Of a stretch of 57,258 nt of DNA, positions 1 through 9,349 are shown piece after piece. Within the stretch, counting starts at the first letter, position 1. Each line of letters begins with the position of its first letter. This DNA comes from CAZKUR01 sp964556005 (GTDB lineage Bacteria; Bacteroidota; Ignavibacteria; Ignavibacteriales; Ignavibacteriaceae). Where the stretch lies: positions 1 to 57,258 of the forward strand of contig CAZKUR010000020.1 of the NCBI GenBank assembly GCA_964556005.1. Reading direction: 5' to 3'. The translations under genes and the position numbers were made by a program. The notes under the pieces were generated by a model. That model was not told where the DNA came from. It saw nothing but the letters and a program-made list of their open reading frames with translations, and did no database searches.

Positions 1-154
1 CAGTTTCTAATTTCCCGACAGGGATACCGTAAGCTGTTGCTTTATCAATTAATTCTTCCCTCGATATAGACCGGTATCCTAATTTATCGGCTAATCTTTC
101 TGCAAGTTCTTTGCCGTACCCGTAACTAAAACGGGATATACAAATGATTTGCAT
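1..154 (-). CDS. Cytidylate-kinase-like family protein, N-terminal part only
   Basis: The gene starts with ATG at 154-152 on the minus strand and runs off the window start, leaving 51 codons. The visible N-terminus (MQIICISRFSYGYGKELAER) matches in pattern the N-terminus of the protein at 11202-12032, which starts MNIITISRGSLSATEMLARK; both continue with an SREELIDKA / TREDVIKAA segment. This is the cytidylate-kinase-like family, a P-loop-kinase-like fold of unknown substrate. An AAGG lies about 10 bases upstream of the ATG. It would be read in the same direction as qmoC, with a 402-base gap between. A paralogue at each end of the qmo/apr block suggests a family tied to this locus, but no function is known. 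Family assignment is fairly sure; function is open. Confidence 0.7.
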   Translation of the reverse strand, partial: MQIICISRFSYGYGKELAERLADKLGYRSISREELIDKATAYGIPVGKLET

Positions 155-556
155 AATATGGTTTTACCTTAATAATTTTTTTTAGTAATATATTTAAACA
201 CGGAAAATTTTCCGGGTTTTAACTCTTAATAAATATTTCTGATGACTACGATTACCGATATTAGCAATACTATACTGCTGTTTTAAGTATGAGTATTTTT
301 AGTATGAAATGTCTCCCGCTGATTAAGAAAAAATGCCTTCCTCTGAATTTTTTATTAGTACGTTTTAACAAGCAATTAAAATATTCGAAATTTCATTTTC
401 TTGTTAAAATATGTAAGAACAATTTGGGCTGCTAAGAAAATCCGAAAAATAAATACAGAAAAAATCTAAATCTTTTCTAAAAAACACATTAAATAATTTA
501 GAGAACGAAAACAAAATCTCCTGCTATTATCAATTGATAATTTTTATTTTTGAATA
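155..556. other. Intergenic spacer between qmoC and the partial kinase-like gene
   Basis: This 402-base AT-rich stretch has no credible gene. It holds one perfect 14-base palindrome, CGGAAAATTTTCCG at 201-214, about 50 bases upstream of the start of the kinase-like gene, which could be an operator or chance in AT-rich DNA. No clear intrinsic terminator for qmoC is visible. Confidence 0.5.
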
Positions 557-1741
557 CTAAGCTGATACAGTTACATGCTCTGCACCAACCGATTTATGAC
601 CTTCAAGTTCCTTTACATTGTCGCGCACTGCAGCTACATAAATAGCAAGTGGACGGTACAGTAAATGTCCCCATTTACCGAAAGGTACTTCAACAAATAA
701 CATCGGGACTACAATTGCCATATGAACCATATAAGTGACGTATGTTGTCATCGGCATATCTGAAACCCGGAATATGTGAAGTAAAATGCCCGACAGCGCC
801 GCAAGGAATAGCATTATCGGAAATAACCAATCCGAAAAGTGGCTGAACTTATGCATTTCAGTGCTCTTTCTCATCCGGTCAGATATAATCCATACGGTAG
901 TTATTAATAATACCGCTGTAGCATAGTATCCTAAAAAGCTTGTCCAATGAATGCTTGTATCTTTGATTTGGAACCATGGAAGAAAAACAACTACAAGAGT
1001 AAACATGATTGCATATCCACTAACGAGGAAGAGATGGCGAACCCAATTCTTACTTGAATCACTGCTGCTGCATTCATTCCAGCGTTTCTGGGTTAATAAT
1101 TGTACTATAAAATGAGGAAATTGAGTAATGTAAAACCTGGCAGGGATTTTCGCTCCCCGCGTTAAACCAGAAAACATACGTGCAGCATTACTTAAAAGTA
1201 AAATACCTAATAAAGCTGCCATTATTCTATCACCCCAGTCTACAATACCAACGGGCGCAAACTTTTCGAGCATTACTGTGGTAAGTGCCGCCGGTCCTGA
1301 TTGATTTAACAAACCGAAACCGAAATTGTTAGGTACCGTAAACAAAAGCACTATTACTGTGGCCATAATTGCAAGTATCCCTGCTTCCCAAAACACCGAA
1401 CGATACATGAGACGAGACAGTCCTGTCCAGTCATACAAAGTAGTAAGATATCGTCTCAGCGCCATCATAGTTTCGCCGGGGTTACCGCTTCGTGGGCACC
1501 TTGCAGAGCAATCGCCGCAATAGAAGCATAACCAGGGACTTGGGTCTTCAAGCAGCTCCTTTTTCATGCCCCACTGTGCGTACAGCATTTGCTTGCGCGG
1601 GAATCCGTATTCTTCCGTTGAAAGTGAACAAGCTGATGTACATGTTGCACACTGAAAACATTTTTTGAGGTCTTCCCCGCCGTTCTCTTTAATATATTTT
1701 ATAAATTGTGTATCCGGTTTAATTAAATTCCTGTCGTTCAT
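557..1741 (-). CDS. qmoC: QmoC, menaquinol-oxidising membrane subunit of the Qmo complex
   Basis: QmoC anchors the QmoABC complex in the membrane and passes electrons from menaquinol toward AprBA. The 394-residue protein starts with a soluble HdrC-like ferredoxin part carrying two 4Fe-4S motifs (Cys28, 31, 34, 38 and Cys72, 75, 78, 82), followed from about residue 115 by several hydrophobic segments of the NarI / cytochrome b type. Fusion of an HdrC-like head to a NarI-like tail and the length are those of known QmoC. It lies 13 bases downstream of the YkgJ-type gene. In most sulfate reducers qmoC directly follows qmoB; here it is separated from qmoAB by sat, aprBA and two small genes. The assignment is strong because the rest of the complex is in the same locus. 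Confidence 0.93.
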   Translation of the reverse strand: MNDRNLIKPDTQFIKYIKENGGEDLKKCFQCATCTSACSLSTEEYGFPRKQMLYAQWGMKKELLEDPSPWLCFYCGDCSARCPRSGNPGETMMALRRYLTTLYDWTGLSRLMYRSVFWEAGILAIMATVIVLLFTVPNNFGFGLLNQSGPAALTTVMLEKFAPVGIVDWGDRIMAALLGILLLSNAARMFSGLTRGAKIPARFYITQFPHFIVQLLTQKRWNECSSSDSSKNWVRHLFLVSGYAIMFTLVVVFLPWFQIKDTSIHWTSFLGYYATAVLLITTVWIISDRMRKSTEMHKFSHFSDWLFPIMLFLAALSGILLHIFRVSDMPMTTYVTYMVHMAIVVPMLFVEVPFGKWGHLLYRPLAIYVAAVRDNVKELEGHKSVGAEHVTVSA

Positions 1742-1754
1742 AACTAACCTGTAT

Positions 1755-2540
1755 TTAATCTTTTTTAGTTTTTACTTGCATTGATTTTTCACCAAAGAGG
1801 CAATACTTCAGCCAATTAAACCCAAACAATAGAAGTTCTTTATCGTCTTCTTTAATTTTATTAACAACTTCTTCATCAACTTCAAATCTTTTTAGAAAAG
1901 TGCTGTCAAAAACAAACTCTCGAAACTTATCAATGTTATAACATACTGTATAGAACATTTCAAGTTTGGCGGGCTCAAGCTTTTTGCCCTTTTTAAAATA
2001 ATCATGCAATGAAATTTCTTTAAAGTATTCTCCCATCTCCGTATATTCTTTAACGTTTTGGTCAGTCATCCATTCGTCAACGGTCAAGCTCCTATCCTCT
2101 TCATAACCTTTACATACAGGTTCTTCAAGAATAAAATAAAACTCCCCGTCGCCGTTTTCGCCGGGATCTTTCGGCGATGCTACTCCAAGTGGAAACATTC
2201 TGCAAGACCACGGCCTATCTTCGTATACCGTACACCCGTTTTCGCCTACAAAATGACATGTTTTATTTTCGTCGTTTTTCATTTTCAGCATTACTACCGG
2301 GTGATTTTGTTTTTCATCTATTGGAAGTAAGGTGTACTTGTCTAAAAATTCCTGCGATGATATTTTCAACCTGTTTTTTAAACGGATAACATCATAGGGA
2401 GTAAGAAATATATTTACATCACTGCAGCATTTATTAAAGCAGCTAATATTTTTATGACAATTAAATTTGAATTTACTTTCTTTATCAAGTCTGGGAAATT
2501 CTTTTAATATTGTTTCCTTTAATTTTTCTATTTCATCCAT
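1755..2540 (-). CDS. YkgJ-type cysteine-cluster protein
   Basis: I choose the ATG at 2540 rather than the upstream ATG at 2588 because AAAGGTGG sits just before it; this gives 261 residues. The sequence shows the Cys-cluster pattern of the YkgJ / zinc-iron-chelating family (PF03692): an early CHKNISCFNKCC group, then NGCTVYEDRPWSCRMFPLG, spaced as in the family. These proteins bind metal or a small Fe-S centre; their substrates are mostly unknown. Between the small zinc-ribbon gene and qmoC, it may help to assemble or mature the Apr/Qmo metal centres, but that is inference from position only. There are no membrane segments and no signal peptide. Confidence 0.75.
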   Translation of the reverse strand: MDEIEKLKETILKEFPRLDKESKFKFNCHKNISCFNKCCSDVNIFLTPYDVIRLKNRLKISSQEFLDKYTLLPIDEKQNHPVVMLKMKNDENKTCHFVGENGCTVYEDRPWSCRMFPLGVASPKDPGENGDGEFYFILEEPVCKGYEEDRSLTVDEWMTDQNVKEYTEMGEYFKEISLHDYFKKGKKLEPAKLEMFYTVCYNIDKFREFVFDSTFLKRFEVDEEVVNKIKEDDKELLLFGFNWLKYCLFGEKSMQVKTKKD

Positions 2541-2617
2541 AGTTTCCACCTTTATTTTTAATTTTCTTTGGTATTTTCTAACAAGCATGCTTGCCTATTT
2601 ATAAGAAGCGCTGCAGT

Positions 2618-2884
2618 TTATTCAATTATAAAATTTTTCAGAGCATCCTTAGACCAAATCGGCAGTGGTCCCGATTCTCCGTTAGAAGGATTAAACCTGT
2701 ACCGGTAAGAAATATTTTGGTTGAACTTATTTCTCATCCAGTCCCAGCCACGAACATAATAAGAACATTCGTCGTTAAAACAAACATATTGGAAATCAAC
2801 TTCCCACGATGATTCCGGTGGGCATAACCATTTTTTTAGCGGCTGGTTACAATGCGGGCACGTATATTTTTTTTCTTCTTCCAT
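2618..2884 (-). CDS. Small zinc-ribbon protein next to aprA
   Basis: The likely start is the ATG at 2884 (product starts MEEEKKYTCPHC), which has TAGG upstream; an upstream ATG at 2905 is also open. The 88-residue product has a CPHC pair near the N-terminus and a second CFNDEC group about 25 residues later, the spacing of a zinc ribbon, followed by aromatic-rich sequence (YYVRGWDWM). No enzyme signature is present. It lies about 30 bases upstream of the YkgJ-type gene and after the aprA terminator, so it probably begins the transcript that ends with qmoC. I recall similar small proteins near apr/qmo genes of sulfate reducers, possibly in the role of QmoD, but I cannot confirm homology by eye. 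Confidence 0.6.
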   Translation of the reverse strand: MEEEKKYTCPHCNQPLKKWLCPPESSWEVDFQYVCFNDECSYYVRGWDWMRNKFNQNISYRYRFNPSNGESGPLPIWSKDALKNFIIE

Positions 2885-3050
2885 AATTAAACCTAACATT
2901 TTCATTCAATAATTCAATGATTTTTCTTCAATTAAAAATTGTCCTTCATTCACACATTCACTGTTGCTAATATTATATTAAATGAAGAATGCAAAACAAT
3001 AAAAATCAGAACAATCGAAAACAGATAATCAAAATAAGAACATTAGTATC

Positions 3051-3085
3051 AAAAAAGGGAACCCCAATTACCGGGATTCCCTTTT
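3051..3085 (-). terminator. Intrinsic terminator after aprA
   Basis: Read on the minus strand, AAAAGGGAA (3085-3077) pairs with TTCCCTTTT (3061-3053); three more G-C pairs close a 7-base loop after one mismatch. A run of six T (3056-3051) follows the stem. It lies about 50 bases past the aprA stop and so closes a sat-aprBA transcript, implying that the downstream small genes and qmoC need their own promoter or readthrough. Confidence 0.85.
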
Positions 3086-3133
3086 GAATTTAGTTTTATC
3101 CAACAGATAATCCCCTGCCGAAACAGGATAGAA

Positions 3134-5008
3134 CTAATTTACAATCGAAATAATGGGTTTTGAAAATACATCCCATTTATCGGTTTTCGGATCCCATTTC
3201 ATATTTACAAATACCTTCCAGTCTTTTTCATCCATAGAAGGTTTATCCGAACGGAAATAGTATCCTGGCCATCTTGTTTCATCTCTAAAGAGAATAGCTC
3301 TTACATGAGCTTCAGCCTGCCACATCCTGTGAACGTTTTCCCAGCATCTCATCAGTTCATGAAGATCTGAAGCAGCTAACTTGTTTGAATCTTCTTTTAA
3401 GTAAGTTAAAAGATCAAGTCCTTTTTCTAGCAAGCTTTTGCTGGTCTTAAATTGAGAGGATACTCCGCCTGCATATTCATCCATAATTTTCTGCAGCCTG
3501 AACATGAACATCTTAGGTTTAATATAATTCGGATTAACTTCGGGATCGGTTGAACCGCCGCTGAATTGAGCATAAATATCGAGAGGTTTCAATATTTCTT
3601 CTTTCAATGCATCGATTTCAGCTTGATTGTAGTTAATCGGGTTCGGATTATCAACAATGTAATCGATAGCTCCTTTTGCAGCAATACGTCCTTCCGCATG
3701 AGAACCGGATGAAAACTTATGACTTGATGCTCCTGAAGCATCGCCCGCACAGAATATACCTTTTGTTGTTGCCATATTCGGATAGCCCCAGAAATATTCG
3801 TCAGGTGCAAGATCCTTAGGACCGCTAACCCATGCACCGGATGCACCGGAGTGCGAACCGATAAAGTATGGTTCAGCAGCAGCAATTTCAGATGGCTTTT
3901 CTTCAGGCGCTGTGTTTGTACCGGCCCACAAGATTGCCTGTGAAATAGTCATATCCAGGAAGTCTTCCCATGCTTCGGATTCAAGTTCTTTTAATTTTTT
4001 CTTTGCAGCTTTTTCATCACCGGCTTCGGAAGCGATTTTATTTATTGCTTCTTCTGTTCTCATATAGATGGGACCTTTACCGTCCATAACATCCAGCATC
4101 ATAAGCCAGTTACGAAGATTTGCCGGAACAGGTTTTACTTTTCCGTAAGGAACCCAATTTTCCAGTTCACCTTTTCTTTCAATCATATAATTGCCGCCTT
4201 CGCCGTTGGTAGCTCTTGATTTAAACAACAAGAACCATGCACCGACTGGACCATAAGCGTCTTTAAATCTAACTGGAATAAAACGAACTTCCTGGCATGT
4301 CATTTCGGCGCCGGCTTTAAGTGTGAAGTATGCGCTTGAACCTGAGTTCCATGGCGGATACCATGCACGACCAAGACCTTCGCCTGATGAACGCGGTTTA
4401 AATACGTGAACTGCACCGCCCATTGCTACCAATACTGCTTTAGCTTTAAATACGTAGAATTTTTCTTCACGGACACTAAATCCAACAGCGCCAACGCAAA
4501 CGTCGCCATCCATAATAGGACCGACAATGAATACTCTTTCATAAATATTTTCCGCACCGATTGCACTTTTAGCAGCTTCGGCAACAATAACTTTGTACGA
4601 TTCACCGTTAATCATTAATTGCCATCTGCCTTCATGAACGTAATTACCGTCTGCATCTTTCCAAATGGGTAATCCCCATTGTTCAAAAAGATGAACACTT
4701 GAATCAACGTGACGGGCAATATTATAAACTAAATCTTCACGCGTAATTCCCATTAAGTCGCTGCGAACATATTTTACATAATCTTCAACTGTGTTGTTTC
4801 CGTCTTTAATTCCTACGTACTGGTTGATAGCCGAAAGGCCCATAGCAACTGCGCCGCTTCTATCGACTGCAGCTTTATCAACCATTGTGACTTTAAGGTT
4901 GTGCTTCTTAGCCCAATGAGCAGCTTCAACAGCCGCACCGCAAGCAGCCATACCTCCACCAATTATCAATAAATCGGTATTTACTTCTTCAGTTTTGAAA
5001 TTTGCCAT
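3134..5008 (-). CDS. aprA: Adenylylsulfate (APS) reductase alpha subunit
   Basis: AprA is the FAD subunit that reduces APS to sulfite and AMP in the cytoplasm. The 624-residue length is normal. The FAD-binding loop is seen at residues 17-26 (GGGMAACGAA). Active-site regions typical of AprA are RFIPVRFKDAYGPVGAW (242-258) and GSHSGASGAWVSGP with His386. The start follows AAGGGA, and the gene lies 16 bases after aprB. In this locus electrons come from QmoABC through AprB, and APS from Sat. Enzyme direction cannot be told from this protein alone; the dsrD and qmo context supports the reductive role. Confidence 0.97.
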   Translation of the reverse strand: MANFKTEEVNTDLLIIGGGMAACGAAVEAAHWAKKHNLKVTMVDKAAVDRSGAVAMGLSAINQYVGIKDGNNTVEDYVKYVRSDLMGITREDLVYNIARHVDSSVHLFEQWGLPIWKDADGNYVHEGRWQLMINGESYKVIVAEAAKSAIGAENIYERVFIVGPIMDGDVCVGAVGFSVREEKFYVFKAKAVLVAMGGAVHVFKPRSSGEGLGRAWYPPWNSGSSAYFTLKAGAEMTCQEVRFIPVRFKDAYGPVGAWFLLFKSRATNGEGGNYMIERKGELENWVPYGKVKPVPANLRNWLMMLDVMDGKGPIYMRTEEAINKIASEAGDEKAAKKKLKELESEAWEDFLDMTISQAILWAGTNTAPEEKPSEIAAAEPYFIGSHSGASGAWVSGPKDLAPDEYFWGYPNMATTKGIFCAGDASGASSHKFSSGSHAEGRIAAKGAIDYIVDNPNPINYNQAEIDALKEEILKPLDIYAQFSGGSTDPEVNPNYIKPKMFMFRLQKIMDEYAGGVSSQFKTSKSLLEKGLDLLTYLKEDSNKLAASDLHELMRCWENVHRMWQAEAHVRAILFRDETRWPGYYFRSDKPSMDEKDWKVFVNMKWDPKTDKWDVFSKPIISIVN

Positions 5009-5024
5009 GATATTTCCCTTCTTT

Positions 5025-5468
5025 CTAATTCTTAATTGTGACTACTGCTGGCAGACCTAAAGACTCAGGCTCTGTAAACAGAACAGGGCTCTTGAGGTCT
5101 TCATTACTTGTTGTCCATCCGCCGTTCGGTACTGCTTTACCTTCTTCCGTAGTACGAATAGGGAATTTAAATCTTTTTAAGGTACCATTGCGGAATTTGA
5201 TTGTCCATAAAATGGAATCCGTACTTCTCATTGGTGTAACGGTTGCTCCAAGAGGTACAAAATCGGCATAACCACGTACTTCGATAGCCTGGTTTGGGCA
5301 AATTTTTACGCAATTGTAACATTCCCAGCACATTTCCGGCTCGCAGTTATATGCCTTCATTGCATCCTTGTTTAACACCATCAAGTCGTTTGGACAGATG
5401 TACTGGCAAGCAGTTTTATCCTGCGCTTTACAGCCGTCGCATTTATCCGGGATTACATAACTAGGCAT
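5025..5468 (-). CDS. aprB: APS reductase beta subunit (ferredoxin-like)
   Basis: AprB carries two 4Fe-4S clusters that wire AprA to its electron donor. Cys10, 13, 21, 25 and Cys47, 50, 53, 57 form the two motifs, with the extra residues between Cys13 and Cys21 that distinguish AprB from ordinary ferredoxins. After about residue 70 comes the AprB-specific C-terminal extension that wraps around AprA. The start at 5468 has a very strong ribosome site (AAAGGAGGT). At 147 residues it matches the family. It is co-transcribed between sat and aprA. Confidence 0.96.
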   Translation of the reverse strand: MPSYVIPDKCDGCKAQDKTACQYICPNDLMVLNKDAMKAYNCEPEMCWECYNCVKICPNQAIEVRGYADFVPLGATVTPMRSTDSILWTIKFRNGTLKRFKFPIRTTEEGKAVPNGGWTTSNEDLKSPVLFTEPESLGLPAVVTIKN

Positions 5469-5528
5469 TAATTACCTCCTTTAAATTAATTTGATAACAT
5501 AGATGAATTTGAGTCTTCATATAATTGA

Positions 5529-6770
5529 TTACTTTTTATTTTTAGTGTCCATATCACCGGTAGCAAACTGGTGCATTTTTATTTCAACTTTTTCTTCCAG
5601 GTGTGCATAGTAATCTCTTAGTATAGCCAAAACTTCCGGACGGCTGAATTCGGCAGGTACGTCGCCGCCTTCCGAAAGAGATTTTCTAAGAGCAGTACCG
5701 CTTAAGAAAAGTCTGTCTTCTTTTTTATGAGGACAGGTTTTCATTGAAGCCATTCCACCGCATTTGAAGCACCAGAATGTCCAGTCAATTGGAAGAGGTT
5801 TAAGCAATAATGCATCTTCCGGTATTTCATAAAAGATTTTCTGAGCGTCGAACGGTCCGTAGTAGTTTCCTACGCCGGCATGGTCGCGGCCAACGATTAA
5901 ATGCGTGCAGCCGAAATTCTGCCTGAATACGCCGTGAAGTAAAGCTTCTCTCGGACCGGCATATCTCATATCTAGAGGATAACCGCCGCAAACGACAGAA
6001 TCTTTTATAAAATAATTTTCAACCAGAACATCGATACATTTTGCGCGAACTTCTGCCGGTATATCGCCTGGTTTCAGTTTTCCTACCAATTGATGAATAT
6101 AAAGACCGTCGCTGACTTCAAGAGCAATCTTTGCAAGAAATTCATGCGAACGATGCATTGGATTACGAAGCTGTAATGCCGCAATAGTTCTCCATCCTTT
6201 TTCAGCAAAAATTTTCCTGCTTTCTTCCGGTCTCTGGTATAACCCTGCAAATTCCTTAGGGAAATAGCTTTCGGAAAGAACTTTTACCGGGCCGGCAATA
6301 TTCCAATCCGATTGCTGCATAACCATTTTTACGCCCGGATGTTCAGGGTCATTAGTAGTGAAAACATGTTTGCATTCGAAGTCCTTATCGATCTGGTACT
6401 TTTCTGTAACCTTCATTGTACCCATTATTTCGTTGGACTCATCATTAACTAATGTTACCTCTTCATTAATCTTTAATGAATTTGCAACATCGGTAGAAAC
6501 AGACATTGTGATAGGAATAGGCCAGAATAAACCGTTTGACATTTTCATGTCTGCGCAAACGCCTTTCCAATCGTCATGCCCCATAAATCCCTCTAGCGGA
6601 GTAAAGCCTCCTATACCCAGCATAATTAAATCGCCGGTCTCACGACTTGTAATAGATATTTTTTTCAGCTTTTCAGCTTTTTTTAATTCTTCTTCTTTTT
6701 CCTTTCCGCTGAGAAGAAGAACTTTTAATTTATCACTTCCATGAGGCCGTATTAAGATAGATTCACTCAT
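5529..6770 (-). CDS. sat: ATP sulfurylase (sulfate adenylyltransferase)
   Basis: Sat makes APS and pyrophosphate from sulfate and ATP, the first step of sulfate respiration. The 413-residue protein has QLRNP (200-204), MHRSHE just after it, and GRDHAGVG (294-301), the substrate-binding signatures of the family. Cys334, Cys337, Cys346 and His348 match the zinc site found in Sat of many sulfate reducers. GAGGAGA precedes the ATG. It leads the sat-aprB-aprA transcript. The pyrophosphate released fits the membrane pyrophosphatase at 41846-43849, which would pull the reaction forward and recover energy. Confidence 0.97.
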   Translation of the reverse strand: MSESILIRPHGSDKLKVLLLSGKEKEEELKKAEKLKKISITSRETGDLIMLGIGGFTPLEGFMGHDDWKGVCADMKMSNGLFWPIPITMSVSTDVANSLKINEEVTLVNDESNEIMGTMKVTEKYQIDKDFECKHVFTTNDPEHPGVKMVMQQSDWNIAGPVKVLSESYFPKEFAGLYQRPEESRKIFAEKGWRTIAALQLRNPMHRSHEFLAKIALEVSDGLYIHQLVGKLKPGDIPAEVRAKCIDVLVENYFIKDSVVCGGYPLDMRYAGPREALLHGVFRQNFGCTHLIVGRDHAGVGNYYGPFDAQKIFYEIPEDALLLKPLPIDWTFWCFKCGGMASMKTCPHKKEDRLFLSGTALRKSLSEGGDVPAEFSRPEVLAILRDYYAHLEEKVEIKMHQFATGDMDTKNKK

Positions 6771-7104
6771 AACGTCTCCTCGAATTTAAATTGTAAATTT
6801 TTTAATTAGAGTTAAAAGCATAATTGAGAAATTACAGGCTTATTATTTTTAAAAAGAACTTTTCTTTTGAAAACTCTATCGGACAGTCGGCAGCCGGAAC
6901 AAAAAATTCCCTTTTTTTAATAAATAGCCCATAAAAAACGATACTTTTTTCAAAACAAATCAAAAATCATCAATAAAAACATATGCCGATATCGTAGTAA
7001 AATCAACGCGATTATACCTTTTGTATTCCTGCTGTTGTTCTATTTCTAAAGAGCAAAATGATTCTAATATTGAATTTTTGTAATTACGTAATCTTGTAAT
7101 TTTT
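6771..7104. other. Spacer between qmoB and sat
   Basis: This 334-base AT-rich gap has no convincing gene; the open frame reaching into it from inside qmoB is in the wrong frame and its composition does not look coding. It most likely carries the promoter of the sat-aprBA unit, consistent with the terminator after aprA, but I see no -35/-10 pair good enough to name and no clear terminator for qmoAB. Confidence 0.4.
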
Positions 7105-9345
7105 TCACATTCCCTTGTACGGATTAGGTCCGACTTCGTCAATCTCTTCTGCAAATTCATTGAATATTTGAGGTATCTTTTCATACTCATCAATTGATAG
7201 CGTAATCAGCTTTACGCGTTCCGGTTCAAGAACAAGCTGCTTCAATTTTTCCTGGACATTTTCCATTCGTTTATTTGCAAGCTCACTGCCTTTAATAAAA
7301 TGGCACTGATAATCATCGCCGTATTTACATCCGATTAAAAGAATACCGTCAAATCCTCTTGAAAGAGCATCGGCAATCCACACAGTATTCACCGAGCCAA
7401 GGCATCTAACAGGAATTACCCTGATATTAGGATTATACTGAAAATGATTCCTGCCCGCAATATCAAGCGAAGGATAGGCATCATTCTCACAGAGGAAAGC
7501 AAGCATACGCGGTTTTTCTTCATCTTCATCCGGTATCTCAATTGATTTAATCATTGAAGATATCATATTAATTGAATAATCCTTAAAAGAAATTATCCTT
7601 TCCGGGCAAGCGCCAAGGCAAATACCGCATCTTCGGCATCTTGTAAGATTCGGTAGTGGCGTGCCCTTCACATCTTCATCCAGAGTACCAAACGGACATT
7701 CTTCTGTACATCTCTTGCACTGTGTACAACGCTGGAGGAAGAATTCAGGGTAAGATTGATCCCCTGATCTCGGATGAACTGCTTTGCCTTGTTTTGCATT
7801 GTATATTACCTGGATCGCTTTTAAGGCTGCGCCGTAAGCATCTGTTTTACATGAAGTAATATCCATTGGCCCTCTAACAGAACCGGCGGCGTAAATACCT
7901 GTTCTTCTCGTTTCATAAGGGAAACAAATGTAATGAGAATCCGGGAATCCGTATTTTAAAGTCGGTAAATCTGTTCCCTGTCTATAAGTAAGGTTTAATA
8001 TTTTTGCTCCGGCTTCTGCAGATGCTGCCGCTTTTTTCCCATCGAGTGTTTTCCCTTCTTCAGCAGGTTCATTATTACCGGATTCGATTTTCCCGACTAA
8101 TGTTGAAGGTACCATTCCGTTAGCTAATACTACCACATCCGATTCAATTTGAATTTTATTTCCTAAAAGGGTATTATCGATATCAATCAGCATTGAACCG
8201 TTTCCGCCTTTATTTATTCCGACAACATCTCCCTTAGTGAAAAATACGTTATCTTCATTTTGCACTCTCTTATAAAAGAGTTCGTGCTGGGCAGGAGTAC
8301 GCATATCCCTGTAAATAATATATATCAATGCATTGGGAAATTTCTCACGTATATATAAAGCCTGCTTCAGTGAATTTGAACAGCAATCGGATGAGCAATA
8401 AGGAAGATGTTTCTCATCTCTTGAACCTGCACACTGCAGAAAAGCGATGCTTTTGACCGGTTTTCCGTTAATTGCTTTTTGATCGCTGCTTCCGTTTTTG
8501 AAATACTCTTCTAATTGAATACTTGTAATAACATTATCGAATTTTCCGTATCCCAAATCGCCGAGTTTATTCGGATCGTACGGCTTTGCGCCTGTGGCTT
8601 GAATAATTACGCCGACAGTTAAGTCTTCCATCTGCAAATTATTTATTTTAAGAGTTACATTAAAGTTGCCAGGTTCTCCCGAAATCTTTTCAATCAAACA
8701 TGACTTGATAACTTTTATTTTTTCATTGGATTCTACCTTAGCAATTAAATTATCGACTTCAGGAAGTTCAGGTTCAAGATAAGGATAATGAGTCGGTGCA
8801 ACCTTATAAAATTTATTTAACCAGCCACCGAGCTTATCCTCTTTTTCCGTAAGCACAACCGAATTACCTGCATCTGCCGCAGCAAGTGCAGAAGTTAAAC
8901 CGGCTATACCGCTCCCGACTACAAGGACAGTTTCGTTGATATTTTTCTCGAACGGTACCGGCGGTTCACTGTTCCTTACTTTGGCAATGCTCATTCTTAA
9001 ATAATCTTCCGCAAGCATTTGAGTATCTTCATCGTTAGGTTTATGCGCCCATGCAACTTGTTCTCTCAAGCTAATGCGGTCGACTAAAACATTTTCATTA
9101 AATTTGAAAACATCCGATAAAAATCTTGATGAACAGCCGCCTATAACAACCCGGTTTAATTTTTCATTTTCGATATCTTTCCTAATCATCTCAACATTTT
9201 CTTCGCTGCATAACCAGGGACTTACTTTACTTACCGGGACTTTACATTCTTTGGATGCAACTTGAGATAATTGCTCACAATTTATAGATTCACCTATTCC
9301 GCAACCGGAGCATAAATAAACTCCAACTTTTGTTTCTATAGCCAT
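7105..9345 (-). CDS. qmoB: QmoB, HdrA/MvhD-like flavoprotein of the Qmo complex
   Basis: QmoB is a soluble, cytoplasm-facing subunit linking quinol oxidation to AprBA. The 746-residue protein begins with an HdrA-type segment (YLCSGCGIGESINCEQL), then a Rossmann FAD domain from about residue 143 (VVGSGIAGL), then two 4Fe-4S motifs between Cys540 and Cys580. The C-terminus from about residue 614 is an MvhD-like domain with conserved Cys619, 648, 673 and 681. This HdrA plus MvhD layout is diagnostic for QmoB. AAAAGGA precedes the start, only 4 bases after qmoA, so the two are coupled. Confidence 0.94.
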   Translation of the reverse strand: MAIETKVGVYLCSGCGIGESINCEQLSQVASKECKVPVSKVSPWLCSEENVEMIRKDIENEKLNRVVIGGCSSRFLSDVFKFNENVLVDRISLREQVAWAHKPNDEDTQMLAEDYLRMSIAKVRNSEPPVPFEKNINETVLVVGSGIAGLTSALAAADAGNSVVLTEKEDKLGGWLNKFYKVAPTHYPYLEPELPEVDNLIAKVESNEKIKVIKSCLIEKISGEPGNFNVTLKINNLQMEDLTVGVIIQATGAKPYDPNKLGDLGYGKFDNVITSIQLEEYFKNGSSDQKAINGKPVKSIAFLQCAGSRDEKHLPYCSSDCCSNSLKQALYIREKFPNALIYIIYRDMRTPAQHELFYKRVQNEDNVFFTKGDVVGINKGGNGSMLIDIDNTLLGNKIQIESDVVVLANGMVPSTLVGKIESGNNEPAEEGKTLDGKKAAASAEAGAKILNLTYRQGTDLPTLKYGFPDSHYICFPYETRRTGIYAAGSVRGPMDITSCKTDAYGAALKAIQVIYNAKQGKAVHPRSGDQSYPEFFLQRCTQCKRCTEECPFGTLDEDVKGTPLPNLTRCRRCGICLGACPERIISFKDYSINMISSMIKSIEIPDEDEEKPRMLAFLCENDAYPSLDIAGRNHFQYNPNIRVIPVRCLGSVNTVWIADALSRGFDGILLIGCKYGDDYQCHFIKGSELANKRMENVQEKLKQLVLEPERVKLITLSIDEYEKIPQIFNEFAEEIDEVGPNPYKGM

Positions 9346-9349
9346 AATA

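Noticed and set aside
6960..7193. A 77-codon minus-strand frame overlapping the end of qmoB
   Set aside because: It overlaps qmoB in another frame, is highly basic and AT-driven, and has no ribosome site or recognisable domain.
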